The position numbers and the translations under genes were made by a program. 64,000 nt of DNA from Corbicula japonica (lineage: Eukaryota > Mollusca > Bivalvia > Venerida > Cyrenidae), in contig JAZAYU010000009.1 of the NCBI GenBank assembly GCA_038501625.1, forward strand, positions 2,046,001 through 2,110,000. The letters run 5' to 3'. The notes under the pieces are model-generated. The model was not told the origin of the DNA and made no database searches. It saw nothing but the letters and a program-made list of their open reading frames with translations. Shown piece by piece: positions 10,879 to 20,696 of the stretch; the first letter of the stretch is position 1, and the number at the start of each line of letters is the position of its first letter.

Positions 10879-11015
10879 AATCATTATAAAACTTTGTTTG
10901 AAGACCAGTCTCAAATCTCAATCATCTGATTGGCTGATAAAGCGAACAGTCACCATTTCAGCCAGCCAGACGGTTAAGATTTAAGACTGGTCTCCAAACA
11001 TTGTTTTATGATCTT
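10879..11015. repeat. Hairpin MITE, family H (tandem copy 1)
   Basis: AATCATTATAAAACTTTGTT and GACCAGTCTCAAATCTCAAT on the left pair with the right arm, which ends AAACATTGTTTTATGATCTT. The central TGATTGGCTGA/TCAGCC words match family H. The outer ends differ from the AAGGTTATAAAACT ends of the copies at 568 and 7332, so this is a diverged subfamily. Confidence 0.75.
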
Positions 11016-11793
11016 TGACCATTATTTTTAAAGGGGAAAAAGGAATAATTGACAAATGTAAATACTATAAAATCATTAGTTTAACTAAGTTTTACTAAAT
11101 ATAAATTGATAAATAATAATAAATTTGATTCATATATGTCTTCTTATCACCTTTCAACTTTATGAATCAGTATTCAAACTTTTCATATTCAACAGTACCT
11201 TCATTTAGTTATAAAATAGTAATATTTTTGCGCATGTGTAGACCCAGCTTACTAACGTCTAAATACGTTATTTACTGTTCGCTACTTAATAAAACAGTAT
11301 TGTATGTTAAGCAATTTATTTATTAAAAACTCTTGAAATAAAAGAATGTAAAAGACGCGAGTTCAGTTAGAATGGTACACATTTTTTGAAGTACAAATCA
11401 AGATGGAAATTTATTATACATGTTTTATTAAAGAAATCGAAATTGGGTATTTATTGAGGATAGCCGTTTAGCCCAAGGACTGCTAAGTAAACTTCGATCT
11501 ACGTGTCACTTCAGGATAATTTTATGCTTTCATTTCCAAAGGTTTAACATAAAAATTGAAATTATTAACCCACTTCCTCACTTTAAATTTCAAGTCTGTC
11601 GTTTTTCTTTTGTTTTGACAGATTTTATTTTTATCAGTGTATAAACGAAATAAATTCCTGCATTAACGGGGCACTTAATCCGGATGTTAACAATTACCCC
11701 GCAATTATGTGCAATAAAACTGCCAATTAACCTGCAATCCTGTGCAATAAAACACCACAATATATTACACCAAATGGGAGATTTTGTTTGAAA

Positions 11794-12255
11794 TATACTT
11801 AAGGACTTTGAAAACGCACCCTTGGGATAAGTGTATATAAACATAGAAGACGCCTTTTATATCAAACATATTATATAGCTGTGTAAAGTACAACTCATTG
11901 CCGTCATTTTGATACCAAAATATTTAAAATTGGTTCATTGATAATAAAATAAAGACAGTAACCCTGAAATCAAAAGTAACACTTTAGCCAATAGCCACTA
12001 CAATACAAGCGTTCGTTTTCAATGATATGCCTTTAATTGTAATGCAAGCTCTATAGGCGTGAAGTGTTACTTTTGATTTTAGGGTTACTGTCTTTAACTC
12101 GCAATATCTTTTGTATAAATAGACCAATCTTAAATATTTTACTATCAAACTGACGGCAATGAATTGTACTTTACAAAGGTATGTTCATTTCAAAGGCCTT
12201 TTCCAAGTTAAAATACACTTATCCCAAGGGTGCGTTTTCAAAGTCCTTAAGTATA
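11794..12255. repeat. 462-bp foldback element with long arms (copy 1)
   Basis: The left arm starts TATACTTAAGGACTTTGAAA and the right arm ends as its exact complement. The inverted similarity continues for roughly 200 bp per arm: CACCCTTGGGATAAGTGTAT and CCCAAGGGTG, TTGCCGTCATTTTGAT and a diverged complement, then AAAGACAGTAACCCTGAAAT against its complement. A central spacer of about 70 bp separates them. With TA at both edges (TA|TACTTAAGG...CCTTAAGTA|TA) it fits a Tc1/mariner-like MITE, but this is inferred. Confidence 0.75.
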
Positions 12256-13499
12256 GTTGTTGTAATAAAAATAATATCGTACAGTTTATACGCTCGTTAT
12301 TTTCACAGATAAAGCAGAATAGTGAGACAATTAATGAAATAGTTTATTTAAATTGAATTCAAAATATCGCTAATGCATTAGAAAAATTATATGTAATACA
12401 AATAAGTTATTGGTACATGTGTTAAAAAAATAATAAATTTCAGATTTCTTTTAAATTGTTGTATTATCTTATTGTAATAAATGAAACATAGATTAACATT
12501 GGTATTAAAAAAGATGTTATTATTTTTTTCAGATATTGATAAATTCTATGTTCGAAATGAATTTTTAACAGTCAGGTTTAAGTGCCTGTAATAGTAATAA
12601 TATGCGGTATCTTAATTATAATCAATAATTCTTTTAAATGAATGTACAGCAGATAAGCAAGATAAGTAAAATAGTAATGTAAAAGAGACAGAAAACAAGA
12701 AGAGAATGACAGAGTAATTAGTTTTTACAGAAGAATTATACTTACATTATTTGTGGTTGATCCCTTCCGGTACCAAATGATACGTTCTACGAAATATTCG
12801 TCAGGTAGCACTTGTCTAGCTAAAGCACGAGTTGAGGTAATCTCTGGCAGTGGCTCTCCCTAATGCAGTAACTTATAGTCAGGTTTTTTTTAAAAATATT
12901 TCTCAGAGAAGCCATCAATCAGAGTTTATGTCAGTTACCAAATGACAGGTGTGCAACCGTGGACTTGTGTCAAGGTTGTGGATTCGAATCTTTAAATGAC
13001 ACGAACACCTGAGAGATATTCGCAGTTTGCAATTTAAGGTGTGATTTTTTTCACGTTTAAGGACAAACGTGATTATTCGCCGCATCCGGAAGATAAATGA
13101 CAGATTACCTTAATTAATTAAGAGTTTGAGTCGATTCAAGTCGGCGTCTTTTGAAGCTAGCGTGCCTTAAAATGTAATTTATATACTTTATTGAATAAGT
13201 TGAACAACAAAATCAATAATAGGAACAACAACAACACTTTTTCGCAATGTTCATATACATACGCCTTTGCTATTACCGGCATTTAACCAAAACTGAAAAT
13301 TACAAATTTATTCTACAGCAGGTAAAAATCAGTTTTATTCAATACATGCTAAAATAGCACATTGTTTCATTTAAACGGCTTAACCGTCTTTTCCAACTGC
13401 AATATAAAATATCTGCCTCAGGCCAATATGACGTCAAACGATTTTAATCGATACAGCGCAATAATTGTATCGGCTTCATTTTGAGAAAATTCAAAAATA

Positions 13500-13830
13500 G
13501 CCGAACTTCAACCTCAAAACAGACTATCGCAACATAATTTTTCCAACTAAAAAAATATATCATTTGAAAGATTAATTAGTCTTCTTTTTGAATCCGTTTG
13601 CACCTAAGCTTTTATTGCAATTTAATTAGTGTAATTAATTCATTTTAAACGGACAGGTCGGCGATTTTGCACGATTTTCAATAGAATATATAGGAGGCTG
13701 AGATGGTTAACTTTAACCTAAAAACAGACTATCGCAATATACTTTAATATTTATAAAATAAACATATAATTATCAAGCAAAGATTAAATTTTATGAAACC
13801 GTTTGCACCTAAGGATTTAGATGAACAGAA
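13500..13830. repeat. Two-copy direct repeat, period about 205 bp
   Basis: AACAGACTATCGCAA occurs at 13518 and again at 13723. CCGTTTGCACCTAAG follows in both at a similar distance, and ACTTCAACCTCAAAA / ACTTTAACCTAAAAA precedes both. This is a diverged tandem pair within the tandem unit, present in all three unit copies. Confidence 0.65.
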
Positions 13831-14470
13831 AAAAAGTTATGCTCATTAAACCAACTACTGCCTTCTTTGTTCTATATTGCGAAAAATTCGCGTATCGGAA
13901 AACCCGGTGAGGTAGTTTCTGCAGTATGAAAATTATTTGTGCTTCAGTTACCTATTTCAAAATTGTTCGTAAAAGTACTTGCAAAGATCTACACTTCACA
14001 GTAAAAGTCTTTGTATTTTAGTGTGTTTAGTATTCCAGCTGGATAAACTAGGTCAAAATTTAGCTTAAGGTGTTGCTCTCTTCGTCATTGTTGTGTCATA
14101 GAGGAAAAGAAACATATCATTTTTAATGGTTGCGATCAGGAAATTGAAGGTCGAACACACTTTTACAAATATCTCATATTGTATACATTTGTTAGACGAA
14201 AGGACCTTAGATATTGTTGTCATTAACCCATTTCTCATGAAGGCATTTAATTTTGGGGAATTTTTTTGGTCTAACTATTTTTCTTTACTGTTTTAACTTG
14301 TCTAAACGTATGAAAAATGATCATTCATTAATAACATTGATTTGTGCAAAATTTTATTGAACTGTATTCTGCCGTTAGAGAGATTTTGATAATTTTTCGG
14401 CGTTAGCTGTCTAAGCTCACTTTTGACCTAGTTTTTGACCAATGAAATGTTGTAAATAATACTCGTATTC

Positions 14471-14620
14471 TATTATTATGCAGAGGGAAAATGAAATAAA
14501 CTATTTCGATTGGTAGCTATTTACACCAGAGAGGCATCTAGCAGGGTGGAGAGGTATCTAGTGGGATTTTTATTATTATGCAGCGGAAAAATCAAATAGA
14601 TTATTTCGATTGGTTGTTAG
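14471..14620. repeat. Two-copy direct repeat, period 100 bp
   Basis: TATTATTATGCAGAGGGAAA at 14471 and TATTATTATGCAGCGGAAAA at 14571 are both followed by ACTATTTCGATTGGT-like or ATTATTTCGATTGGT-like sequence. Between them GAGGCATCTAGCAGGGTGGA and GAGGTATCTAGTGGG form a shorter nested repeat. Confidence 0.6.
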
Positions 14621-14843
14621 TGGGTGTTGTATTGGAGAAAAACATATTTACGATTTAAATAACCAGTTAAGTCAATATTGATGGCTTAAATACAATTTTA
14701 TATGGAATATTCTTGGGTGTCAGGTAAAAACTTGCGTACAGTACACAGTGTAAAACGAAAAGGAGGTGTAGATATTTCTAGTTCTTACTGGTTCCTTTCT
14801 AGTTCCTTTGATAATGATTGTTAATTTCAAGTTCAAAATACAA

Positions 14844-14925
14844 GTTGATTGTAGTGTAGTGGCTAACACTCTCGCCTCGCAAGCGTGAGTCCGTGGGTTC
14901 AATACTCAGTACTGACACTTTTTTT
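14844..14925 (+). ncRNA. tRNA-like Pol III unit, tRNA-derived SINE head or tRNA pseudogene (copy 1)
   Basis: A perfect-looking A box (TAGTGTAGTGG, 14852-14862) and a B box (GGTTCAATACTC, 14896-14907) are spaced as in a tRNA, and a run of seven T at 14919-14925 could terminate Pol III. The anticodon arm has loop CTCGCAA, so the nominal anticodon is CGC, but its stem has a T-T mismatch. The acceptor and T stems also pair poorly. The D-arm region resembles tRNA-Val/Asp-type genes. The weak stems argue for a tRNA-derived SINE head or decayed tRNA rather than a working tRNA. Confidence 0.55.
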
Positions 14926-15849
14926 AAAAGTTAATTTACGTAAAAGTTGGTAGATTTCGCTCTTGTAACAGGATGTTTTTATTTATTTATATTAAATTTC
15001 AATGACATTTGTTCATCTTGAGTTCTAACTCTACAAGAGGCATTTTATTGAAACTGAATAAATGTAGATCAAGACTTAATGTAATACATTGCTTCTTTAA
15101 TCGACTTGTTATCACTGTATGAAATTGTTGCAACAGCTTCAACATTTTTTTTGAAAGACACTTTAAATGAATTTATAAGTTGTCATGATTCGGTCGCTTA
15201 ATCTCTTGGTCATACTAAGAAGGCAGGGAGGGTTCGTCAACAGCTATAACAAGTAAAATAAACTAACTAAACTGTGTCTGCTTCGCCTCTCTGTATTTCT
15301 TTCTTTCTTATATACATGTATATATAAATCTTTTCCATCAACGCCGTTTATCTTTTTAAAAGATATTTCTTGTTTTATTAATGAAATTGCAACGACAACT
15401 ACCATGACACCTTAAACACTTCTCCGAAAAGTTCGGTCTACTGATTTATCTTTAGAAGTGATTTCACCTTTGGAAATGTCAAATTCAACCTCAAACATTA
15501 CTAATATAGTTTAGAACAAATTTTTCAATCCAGCGTTTAAATACAACGGTTATCGAAACCCAAATACGTGTATAACTTTACTTAAACGACAAAAAGCGTT
15601 TATCTTTTTAAACACTCAAGTGGGTTAAAATAAAAAAAACAATAACAAAAGAACCCAAACAAAACATGTATATAATGGATCATTTGCGCATCTGTGCGGT
15701 TTGAAGAAATGGTTTTATCCCGACTGTCAATAATATGATTGTGTAATATAAAGCTTAATTTTAAAATATGATAAACAGTTTCTGGGATGTGAAATTACTG
15801 AAATACGAGTTATAGCAATAATTTGGTTTCGCCAGCTTCTCTGAGAAAA

Positions 15850-15930
15850 ATTGGCGACTGGTCGCCATTTCAGCCAATCAGATGCTTGAGATTTATGACT
15901 GGTTTCCATGCTCAGTTTTATAACCTTGGG
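15850..15930. repeat. Hairpin MITE, family H, half copy (tandem copy 1)
   Basis: Starting at ATTGGCGACTGGTCGCCATT, this stretch carries the right arm of family H (CAGCCAATCAGATGCTTGAG, then GACTGGTTTCCATGCTCAGT, then TTTATAACCTTGGG). The left arm is missing apart from the GGCGAC stem. Confidence 0.7.
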
Positions 15931-16362
15931 TACTGATCAGTCATAAGAGTCTTGAAGAATAACAAGAGAAATCTAAATTTATCAATTTATTCGCTATCCT
16001 ATATTCGGTTCCAATTTTGGAGTTCTTTAAAAAGTTGCTGAAATATAACTTTAGTGCACAAGCATTCGTCTTATTCTTCAAGACAATTTCGTACATATTA
16101 TTAATATTTTAATTGAATATCACATTAGTTTTTTTCGTTCAATAAAACGTTTTAGAATGATTTTTTTTTCGTATACATTACTTTTATCCGATTGAAAAGT
16201 CTGATTAGATAAAAATCAATGAATTATTAATTAATTAATAAATTAATAAACGTCATTTAGAAAGATGCTCTACCGTATGCACAAATCTAATTCTTTTAAA
16301 CGAGACAACTAAGTTTATTCACTGTCTTCAAATGGATACAACATATTACATTAAAACTAATT

Positions 16363-16428
16363 CTATTACGTCATACTATTTCCGGTCTCAAATGAGATGT
16401 GCTATCGACCGTATAGTATTTGTCAGTG
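16363..16428 (+). repeat. DIRS left inverted terminal repeat
   Basis: The outer part, 16363-16398 (CTATTACGTCATACTATTTC...), is the exact complement of 20806-20841 in the internal complementary region. The inner part, 16388-16428, is the exact complement of 21066-21106 in the right terminal repeat. The two terminal repeats thus share a 41-bp inverted core but have unlike outer extensions, as in DIRS1-like elements. Confidence 0.93.
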
Positions 16429-16720
16429 CGCTTTTGTAACTCAACGAGTAAAGACCTATTGGTTTTTCGAGTTACTCGACCGTGACGAACTTTTACGTCA
16501 GTGCGCTATACAGTCATTGCATATTTTTTAGGAATTAGCGAGACTGTTTTCTAAGCTATTTAGGTAGCTTTAATTATTTGCTTAGGCAAATAGTTCGATA
16601 TTTATTTTATTTTATTTTATTTCTGTTAGCAGAAATTGTATATTGTATTTTACAACATTGTTTACGACTTTGTCGTATTCTGCCGTTTTACGACCCTCGT
16701 GGTTTTTTTCGCGAGTAAAC
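16429..16720 (+). promoter_or_regulatory. DIRS 5' leader / putative promoter region
   Basis: This 292-nt stretch runs between the left terminal repeat and the Gag ATG. GTCAGTGCGCT occurs twice (from about 16422 and 16499), and AACGAGTAAAG and GAGTTACTCGA words lie between. A TTTTATTTTATTTTATTTCT run precedes the start region. Transcription must begin in or upstream of here; no core promoter element is clear. Confidence 0.4.
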
Positions 16721-17857
16721 ATGGCGGACAAGGAGGTGCAGGAATCGAAAAAGTCGACGGTTTCGGCCGCTAATACCGGCAAAAAAGCAACGCCCTCGAG
16801 TTCTAAGGGCTCAGATAAACAGCCTTCATCTTCGCACGCCAATGAACAGGGTAAAAAAGACTTGAATAAAGACCCAACCATTCGTGAAATGTTAGACATT
16901 TTACAGACAATGAACAAGAATGTTGTCGCTCATTCTGCGCGAATGGATAAGCAGGATAAACGGCTAGACGATATGTTGGCCCAAATTTCGGAAACTAGCA
17001 AATATTTGAGTTATGAGGGTGATGAATATGACGACAATATGGACTATGAGTCAAATGTCGACCAGTTTTCTGTCTCGGAGCAGTTTGATGGTGAGGCCCC
17101 CCAGGAGCAGGCTGAGTTACCCTCTCAACCAAAGTCTATTTACAAAGTGTTGTCTGATAAGTTTAACCAGACTGAAACCTTAGACAAAAGTGTACACCCT
17201 GACCTAGCAAATTTGGTGAACAGTTCGTTTCGACAAGGTTTGACGGAGGACAAGTATGAGGAACTGGTTAAAGAGATCCACCGTCCTGAGAATTGTGCCT
17301 CATTAGTGAAAACTAGGGTGAATCAAGGTATATGGCGGCTTCTGAAGAGCTGGACACAGGCAGATGACGCTAAGTGGTCGTCCATACAGGGCATTCTGGT
17401 GAAAGCAACAAGTAGCATTGTGAAGCTCTTGGACAAGTTGGGATCTTCTGATTCTGAGCATTTGGAGTTGGGGACCACTGCTGTGGCACTCCTTGGACAT
17501 GCTTATAAGACAATCAATGTTAAACGCAAAGAACTGCATAAATCAGACTTGGATTCCAAATACCACTACTTGGCCTCCGCATCACTTCCCTATACTGACC
17601 TTTTATATGGGGACGATAATGATGTAAACAACAATGTTAGAGAGATAAACACCATGAACAGGATAGGCAAAACTGTAGGCCGAGGAGGTGGTTCAATGAG
17701 GGGAGCTTTCCGTGGTCGACGTGGTAGAGGGGCCCCATACAACCCCAGAGGTCCACGAGGTCGTGGTCGCTACCAGCCATACCAGTCGTACCACTCGTCA
17801 AGTCGTACCGAGACGATGACGGCTCCAAAAAACCAGAAACCACAGAAAAAGCAGTAG
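16721..17857 (+). CDS. DIRS ORF1, Gag-like RNA-binding protein
   Basis: 378 codons from ATG 16721. I chose this ATG because it has a strong context (AAACATGG), and the open frame upstream of it has no other ATG. The N-terminal third is Lys/Ser-rich and hydrophilic; around residues 45-95 there is a probable coiled coil (EMLDILQTMNKNVVAHSARM, then DKQDKRLDDMLAQIS). A central domain of about 200 residues follows. The C-terminus (from about residue 320) is rich in RG and RGR motifs (GGGSMRGAFRGRRGRG), typical of RNA-binding tails. Position and composition match ORF1 of DIRS-group elements, whose product is thought to package the RNA. There is no CCHC zinc knuckle. A slippery heptamer lies near its 3' end. 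Confidence 0.85.
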   Translation: MADKEVQESKKSTVSAANTGKKATPSSSKGSDKQPSSSHANEQGKKDLNKDPTIREMLDILQTMNKNVVAHSARMDKQDKRLDDMLAQISETSKYLSYEGDEYDDNMDYESNVDQFSVSEQFDGEAPQEQAELPSQPKSIYKVLSDKFNQTETLDKSVHPDLANLVNSSFRQGLTEDKYEELVKEIHRPENCASLVKTRVNQGIWRLLKSWTQADDAKWSSIQGILVKATSSIVKLLDKLGSSDSEHLELGTTAVALLGHAYKTINVKRKELHKSDLDSKYHYLASASLPYTDLLYGDDNDVNNNVREINTMNRIGKTVGRGGGSMRGAFRGRRGRGAPYNPRGPRGRGRYQPYQSYHSSSRTETMTAPKNQKPQKKQ

Positions 17858-19890
17858 AGGTAGGTGTTTTTCGTGCTGGTAGATTACAGAACTATGTTGA
17901 AAATTGGAGAAAAATAACAAGTGACAGTTACATTTTAGATATAGTTGAACATTGCCATATTGAATTTTCAGAAGGTAAAAACCCTGTCAGATCGTACTGT
18001 CATAGCAGCAATTTTTCCGAAAAGGAACAAATCATTATAAGTCAAGAAATACAAAATTTATTACATATGGAAGTAATTGAGGAGGTTGAACACCATCCAA
18101 ATGAATATATTTCTCCAATTTTCATCATACCAAAATCTTCTGGCGAATATCGAATGATTTTAAACTTGAAAAGTTTAAACCAATACATTGAATATCATCA
18201 CTTTAAAATGGATACTTTTGAGTCCGCTTTAAAGTTGGTAAAGCCAAATATGTATTTTGCAAGCACAGATATTCGTCATGGTTACTATAGCATTCCTATT
18301 GCTAAAGAAGATCAAATAAAACTAAGATTTATGTATCTAGGAAAGCTCTACCAGTACAAGGCTCTTCCAAATGGTATTTCTTGTGCTCCGAAACAGTTCA
18401 CTAAGCTTATGAAGCCAGTCTATGCTTCTTTGCGCATGCTTGGACATAAAAATTCTGGTTATATTGATGATTCTCTTTTGATGGGTGATACATATTCAGA
18501 ATGTGCAGAAAATGTTTCTGACACAGTTCATTTAATGACAAATCTTGGTTTCATGATACATGAAAAGAAATCGGTATTAATACCAACAAAAAAGATCACC
18601 TTTCTAGGTAATAATATAGATTCAGAAGAAATGACAGTATCTCTTCCAGAGAAAAAAGTAGAAAAAATAGTACAAGCATGCACAGAGTTGTATGGGCTAA
18701 GCAAAGTTAAGATTAGAAATGTCGCACAAGTTTTGGGTCTCATGGTCTCATCCTTTTCTGCAGTTGAATATGGTCCACTTTTCTATAGAAATACAGAACA
18801 TGCGAAAATACAGGCACTAAAATGTCATGCTGGTGATTATGAAAATTTTATGTGTGTGTCTCCTGAAATGAAGCAGGAACTTTTATGGTGGATAACAAAT
18901 TTATCACTTCAAAAAAGACAAATCACACATGGAAATCCAGATGTCATTATAACTTGTGATGCAAGCTCATTTGGTTGGGGTGCTGTATGTGAGGACAGAC
19001 AAATAGGTGGACGCTGGAAAGATTATGAGACCCAAAATCATATCAACTATCTGGAACTTTTGGCTGCTTATTTTGCATTGAAATCTTTTTGCAAAGACAG
19101 AAGAGATTTGCATGTACAAATACGTTCAGACAATACAAGTGCAGTTGCCTATATTAAAAACATGGGTGGAAAAGTTGTTTCCTTGAATATGCTTGCACAT
19201 GACATATGGATTTGGTGCATGCATAGAAATATTTGGCTATCAAGCACATATGTTCCAGGAGTTGAAAATGAGGCTGATTTTCTTTCTAGACATTTTAATG
19301 AAAATGTAGAATGGAAATTATGTGACAAACTATTTTCAGCAGCAATTGAGAGTTTTGGGGTACCAGAAATTGACATGTTTGCCTCCAGGTTAAATAAGCA
19401 ATTAGATAGGTTTGTTTCCTGGTTGCCAGACCCAGATGCAGAAGCCATTGATGCTTTTTCTGTTAGTTGGAGTGATCAATACATATATTGTTTTCCTCCT
19501 TTCAGTTTGATTGGTCGACTTCTACAGAAAGTCCGACAAGACCAGGCAGAGGTCTTTCTGGTGGCACCTCTTTGGACAACTCAGAATTTCTATACCAGTG
19601 TGTTGGAGATGTTGATTCAAGATCCATACATAGTGAAAGTAGGTCACAAAACTCTCACGTTACCTCAAACTCAAAAGACTCACAGGAGCCATCCACTAGT
19701 AAACAAACTACATCTTATGCTATGTCGCATATCAGGGAATCCTTCAAAAGCCGAAATTTACCGGAAAAATCTATTGACATCATCATGGCGTCATGGCGAA
19801 GATCTACCCAAAAGCAATATTCCACATATATTGGAAGATGGATTCAGTTCTGTGATAAAAGGAAAATTAATACAGTTCAAGCCCCTATAG
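17728..19890 (+). CDS. DIRS ORF2, reverse transcriptase / RNase H / methyltransferase-like polyprotein
   Basis: The frame is open from 17728, overlapping Gag by 130 nt, to TAA 19890; its first ATG is 18067. Conserved sequence begins upstream of that ATG (AGRLQNYVENWRKIT near 17875), so internal initiation at 18067 would trim it and frameshift fusion to Gag fits better. Numbering from ATG 18067: RT motif A has D68 (STDIRHGYYSIPI), motif B LPNGISCAP at 100-108, and catalytic YIDD at 132-135. RNase H acidic residues are D298, E330, D355 and D404. Residues about 430-560 (EIDMFASRLNKQLD, then CFPPFSLIGRLL with FPPF at 476-479) match the Dam-like methyltransferase region of DIRS-group elements. All key residues are present. 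The 3' end overlaps the recombinase ORF. Confidence 0.93.
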   Translation, partial: RGPIQPQRSTRSWSLPAIPVVPLVKSYRDDDGSKKPETTEKAVEVGVFRAGRLQNYVENWRKITSDSYILDIVEHCHIEFSEGKNPVRSYCHSSNFSEKEQIIISQEIQNLLHMEVIEEVEHHPNEYISPIFIIPKSSGEYRMILNLKSLNQYIEYHHFKMDTFESALKLVKPNMYFASTDIRHGYYSIPIAKEDQIKLRFMYLGKLYQYKALPNGISCAPKQFTKLMKPVYASLRMLGHKNSGYIDDSLLMGDTYSECAENVSDTVHLMTNLGFMIHEKKSVLIPTKKITFLGNNIDSEEMTVSLPEKKVEKIVQACTELYGLSKVKIRNVAQVLGLMVSSFSAVEYGPLFYRNTEHAKIQALKCHAGDYENFMCVSPEMKQELLWWITNLSLQKRQITHGNPDVIITCDASSFGWGAVCEDRQIGGRWKDYETQNHINYLELLAAYFALKSFCKDRRDLHVQIRSDNTSAVAYIKNMGGKVVSLNMLAHDIWIWCMHRNIWLSSTYVPGVENEADFLSRHFNENVEWKLCDKLFSAAIESFGVPEIDMFASRLNKQLDRFVSWLPDPDAEAIDAFSVSWSDQYIYCFPPFSLIGRLLQKVRQDQAEVFLVAPLWTTQNFYTSVLEMLIQDPYIVKVGHKTLTLPQTQKTHRSHPLVNKLHLMLCRISGNPSKAEIYRKNLLTSSWRHGEDLPKSNIPHILEDGFSSVIKGKLIQFKPL
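17827..17833 (+). promoter_or_regulatory. Putative -1 ribosomal frameshift site A_AAA_AAC
   Basis: In the Gag frame the codons read CCA AAA AAC, so the heptamer A_AAA_AAC is in exactly the phase needed for -1 slippage. It lies 21 nt before the Gag stop at 17855. The -1 frame is open from 17728 straight through the reverse transcriptase to 19890. A_AAA_AAC is a well-known retroviral and retroelement slippery sequence. I see no strong stem-loop or pseudoknot immediately downstream, which weakens the case. Confidence 0.55.
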
Positions 19891-20696
19891 AGTATATAGT
19901 GGAATTTCTCACTGAACTTTTTGATACTGGGTTAAGTTATGAAACATTGAATACTGCGCGGAGTGCGCTGTCAAGTTTGTGTCACAAACAAGATGGTTAT
20001 CTAGTTGGAGCACACCCATTGGTAGTACGTTTTTTGACTGGCGTATATAATTTACGACCTACAAGACCAAAATATGTGGAAACGTGGGATGTCTCAAAAG
20101 TTTTGAGTTATCTGAAGACATTGTCACCAGTTGAAGATTTAAGTTTAAAGATGTTAAGCTATAAACTTGTTATGCTAATTGCATTGACTCAGGCAAGTCG
20201 ATCACAGTCTATAGCTTTGTTGACAGTTGATAATATAAAGAAAAATAGTGATTTCTTTGTGCTGTATTATTGTGGGTTATTAAAGCAGTCTAGAAAAGGG
20301 AAAGTTAATCCTACTGTGAAGTTACATATGTATACGCCAGATAGCGATATTTGTGTATATAGAACTTTATGTGCATATCTTGATAGAACTCAAACATTAC
20401 GAGGTAGTGAAACCAGGTTGATTTTGAGCTATATTAAACCACATGGACATGTTGCCCCAACCACTGTTAGTCGTTGGATTAAGATAGTTATGAAAAATTC
20501 AGGCATAGACGTTGAGAAATTTAGTTCACATAGCACAAGAAGTGCAGCATCTTCAAAAGTGAAACAGTGTGGAGTGCCAATTACTGAAATAATGAAGGTT
20601 GCTGGATGGTCAACAGATCAGACATTTTCACACTTCTATGACAAACCCCTGGAAACTTCGAATGAGGGAACATTCCAGGATGCAGTTTTACAGTAA
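19722..20696 (+). CDS. DIRS ORF3, tyrosine recombinase
   Basis: 324 codons from ATG 19722, the first ATG of a frame open since 19476. The 78 codons before it are Ser/Thr-rich and probably only shadow ORF2. The N-terminal half is a SAM-like core-binding domain (SWRRSTQKQYSTYIGRWIQF, then ETLNTARSALSSL). The catalytic domain has Arg160 (TQASRSQSI), His270 and Arg273 (HSTRSAAS), Trp296 (VAGWSTD) and the nucleophile Tyr306 (FSHFYDK), the complete R-HxxR-W-Y set of tyrosine recombinases. In DIRS elements this enzyme inserts the circular DNA copy into the genome without a long target duplication. It overlaps ORF2 by 169 nt in another frame, so its own ATG or a spliced/subgenomic RNA must supply expression. 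Confidence 0.93.
   Translation: MSHIRESFKSRNLPEKSIDIIMASWRRSTQKQYSTYIGRWIQFCDKRKINTVQAPIEYIVEFLTELFDTGLSYETLNTARSALSSLCHKQDGYLVGAHPLVVRFLTGVYNLRPTRPKYVETWDVSKVLSYLKTLSPVEDLSLKMLSYKLVMLIALTQASRSQSIALLTVDNIKKNSDFFVLYYCGLLKQSRKGKVNPTVKLHMYTPDSDICVYRTLCAYLDRTQTLRGSETRLILSYIKPHGHVAPTTVSRWIKIVMKNSGIDVEKFSSHSTRSAASSKVKQCGVPITEIMKVAGWSTDQTFSHFYDKPLETSNEGTFQDAVLQ

Larger units (their letters stand above)
9663..13928. mobile_element. 4.27-kb element with perfect 22-bp terminal inverted repeats (copy 1)
   Basis: CATACTGCAGAAACTACC plus CTCAC at 9663-9684 is the exact 22-nt reverse complement of 13907-13928; beyond 22 bp the match degrades after CGG/TGG. Inside are a GC-rich coding-like island (9842-10620), a family H hairpin, a 462-bp foldback and AT-rich filler. 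No transposase is visible, so the element is non-autonomous, has lost its gene, or carries one I cannot recognise. No target-site duplication is evident next to the TIRs (GGTGGG on the left, AAAATT on the right). A chance 22-bp inverted match is very unlikely, but calling it a transposon is inference. Confidence 0.65.

Noticed and set aside
14844..14925. Functional tRNA-Ala(CGC)
   Set aside because: The anticodon stem has a mismatch and the acceptor and T stems pair poorly, so I call it only tRNA-like.
16643..16720. 26-codon N-terminal extension of the DIRS Gag frame
   Set aside because: It begins at TTG, not ATG. ATG 16721 has a strong initiation context, so I start the protein there.
19488..19721. 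78-codon extension upstream of the recombinase ATG
   Set aside because: It begins at TTG and lies opposite the conserved methyltransferase-like region of Pol in another frame; its Ser/Thr-rich composition looks like a shadow.
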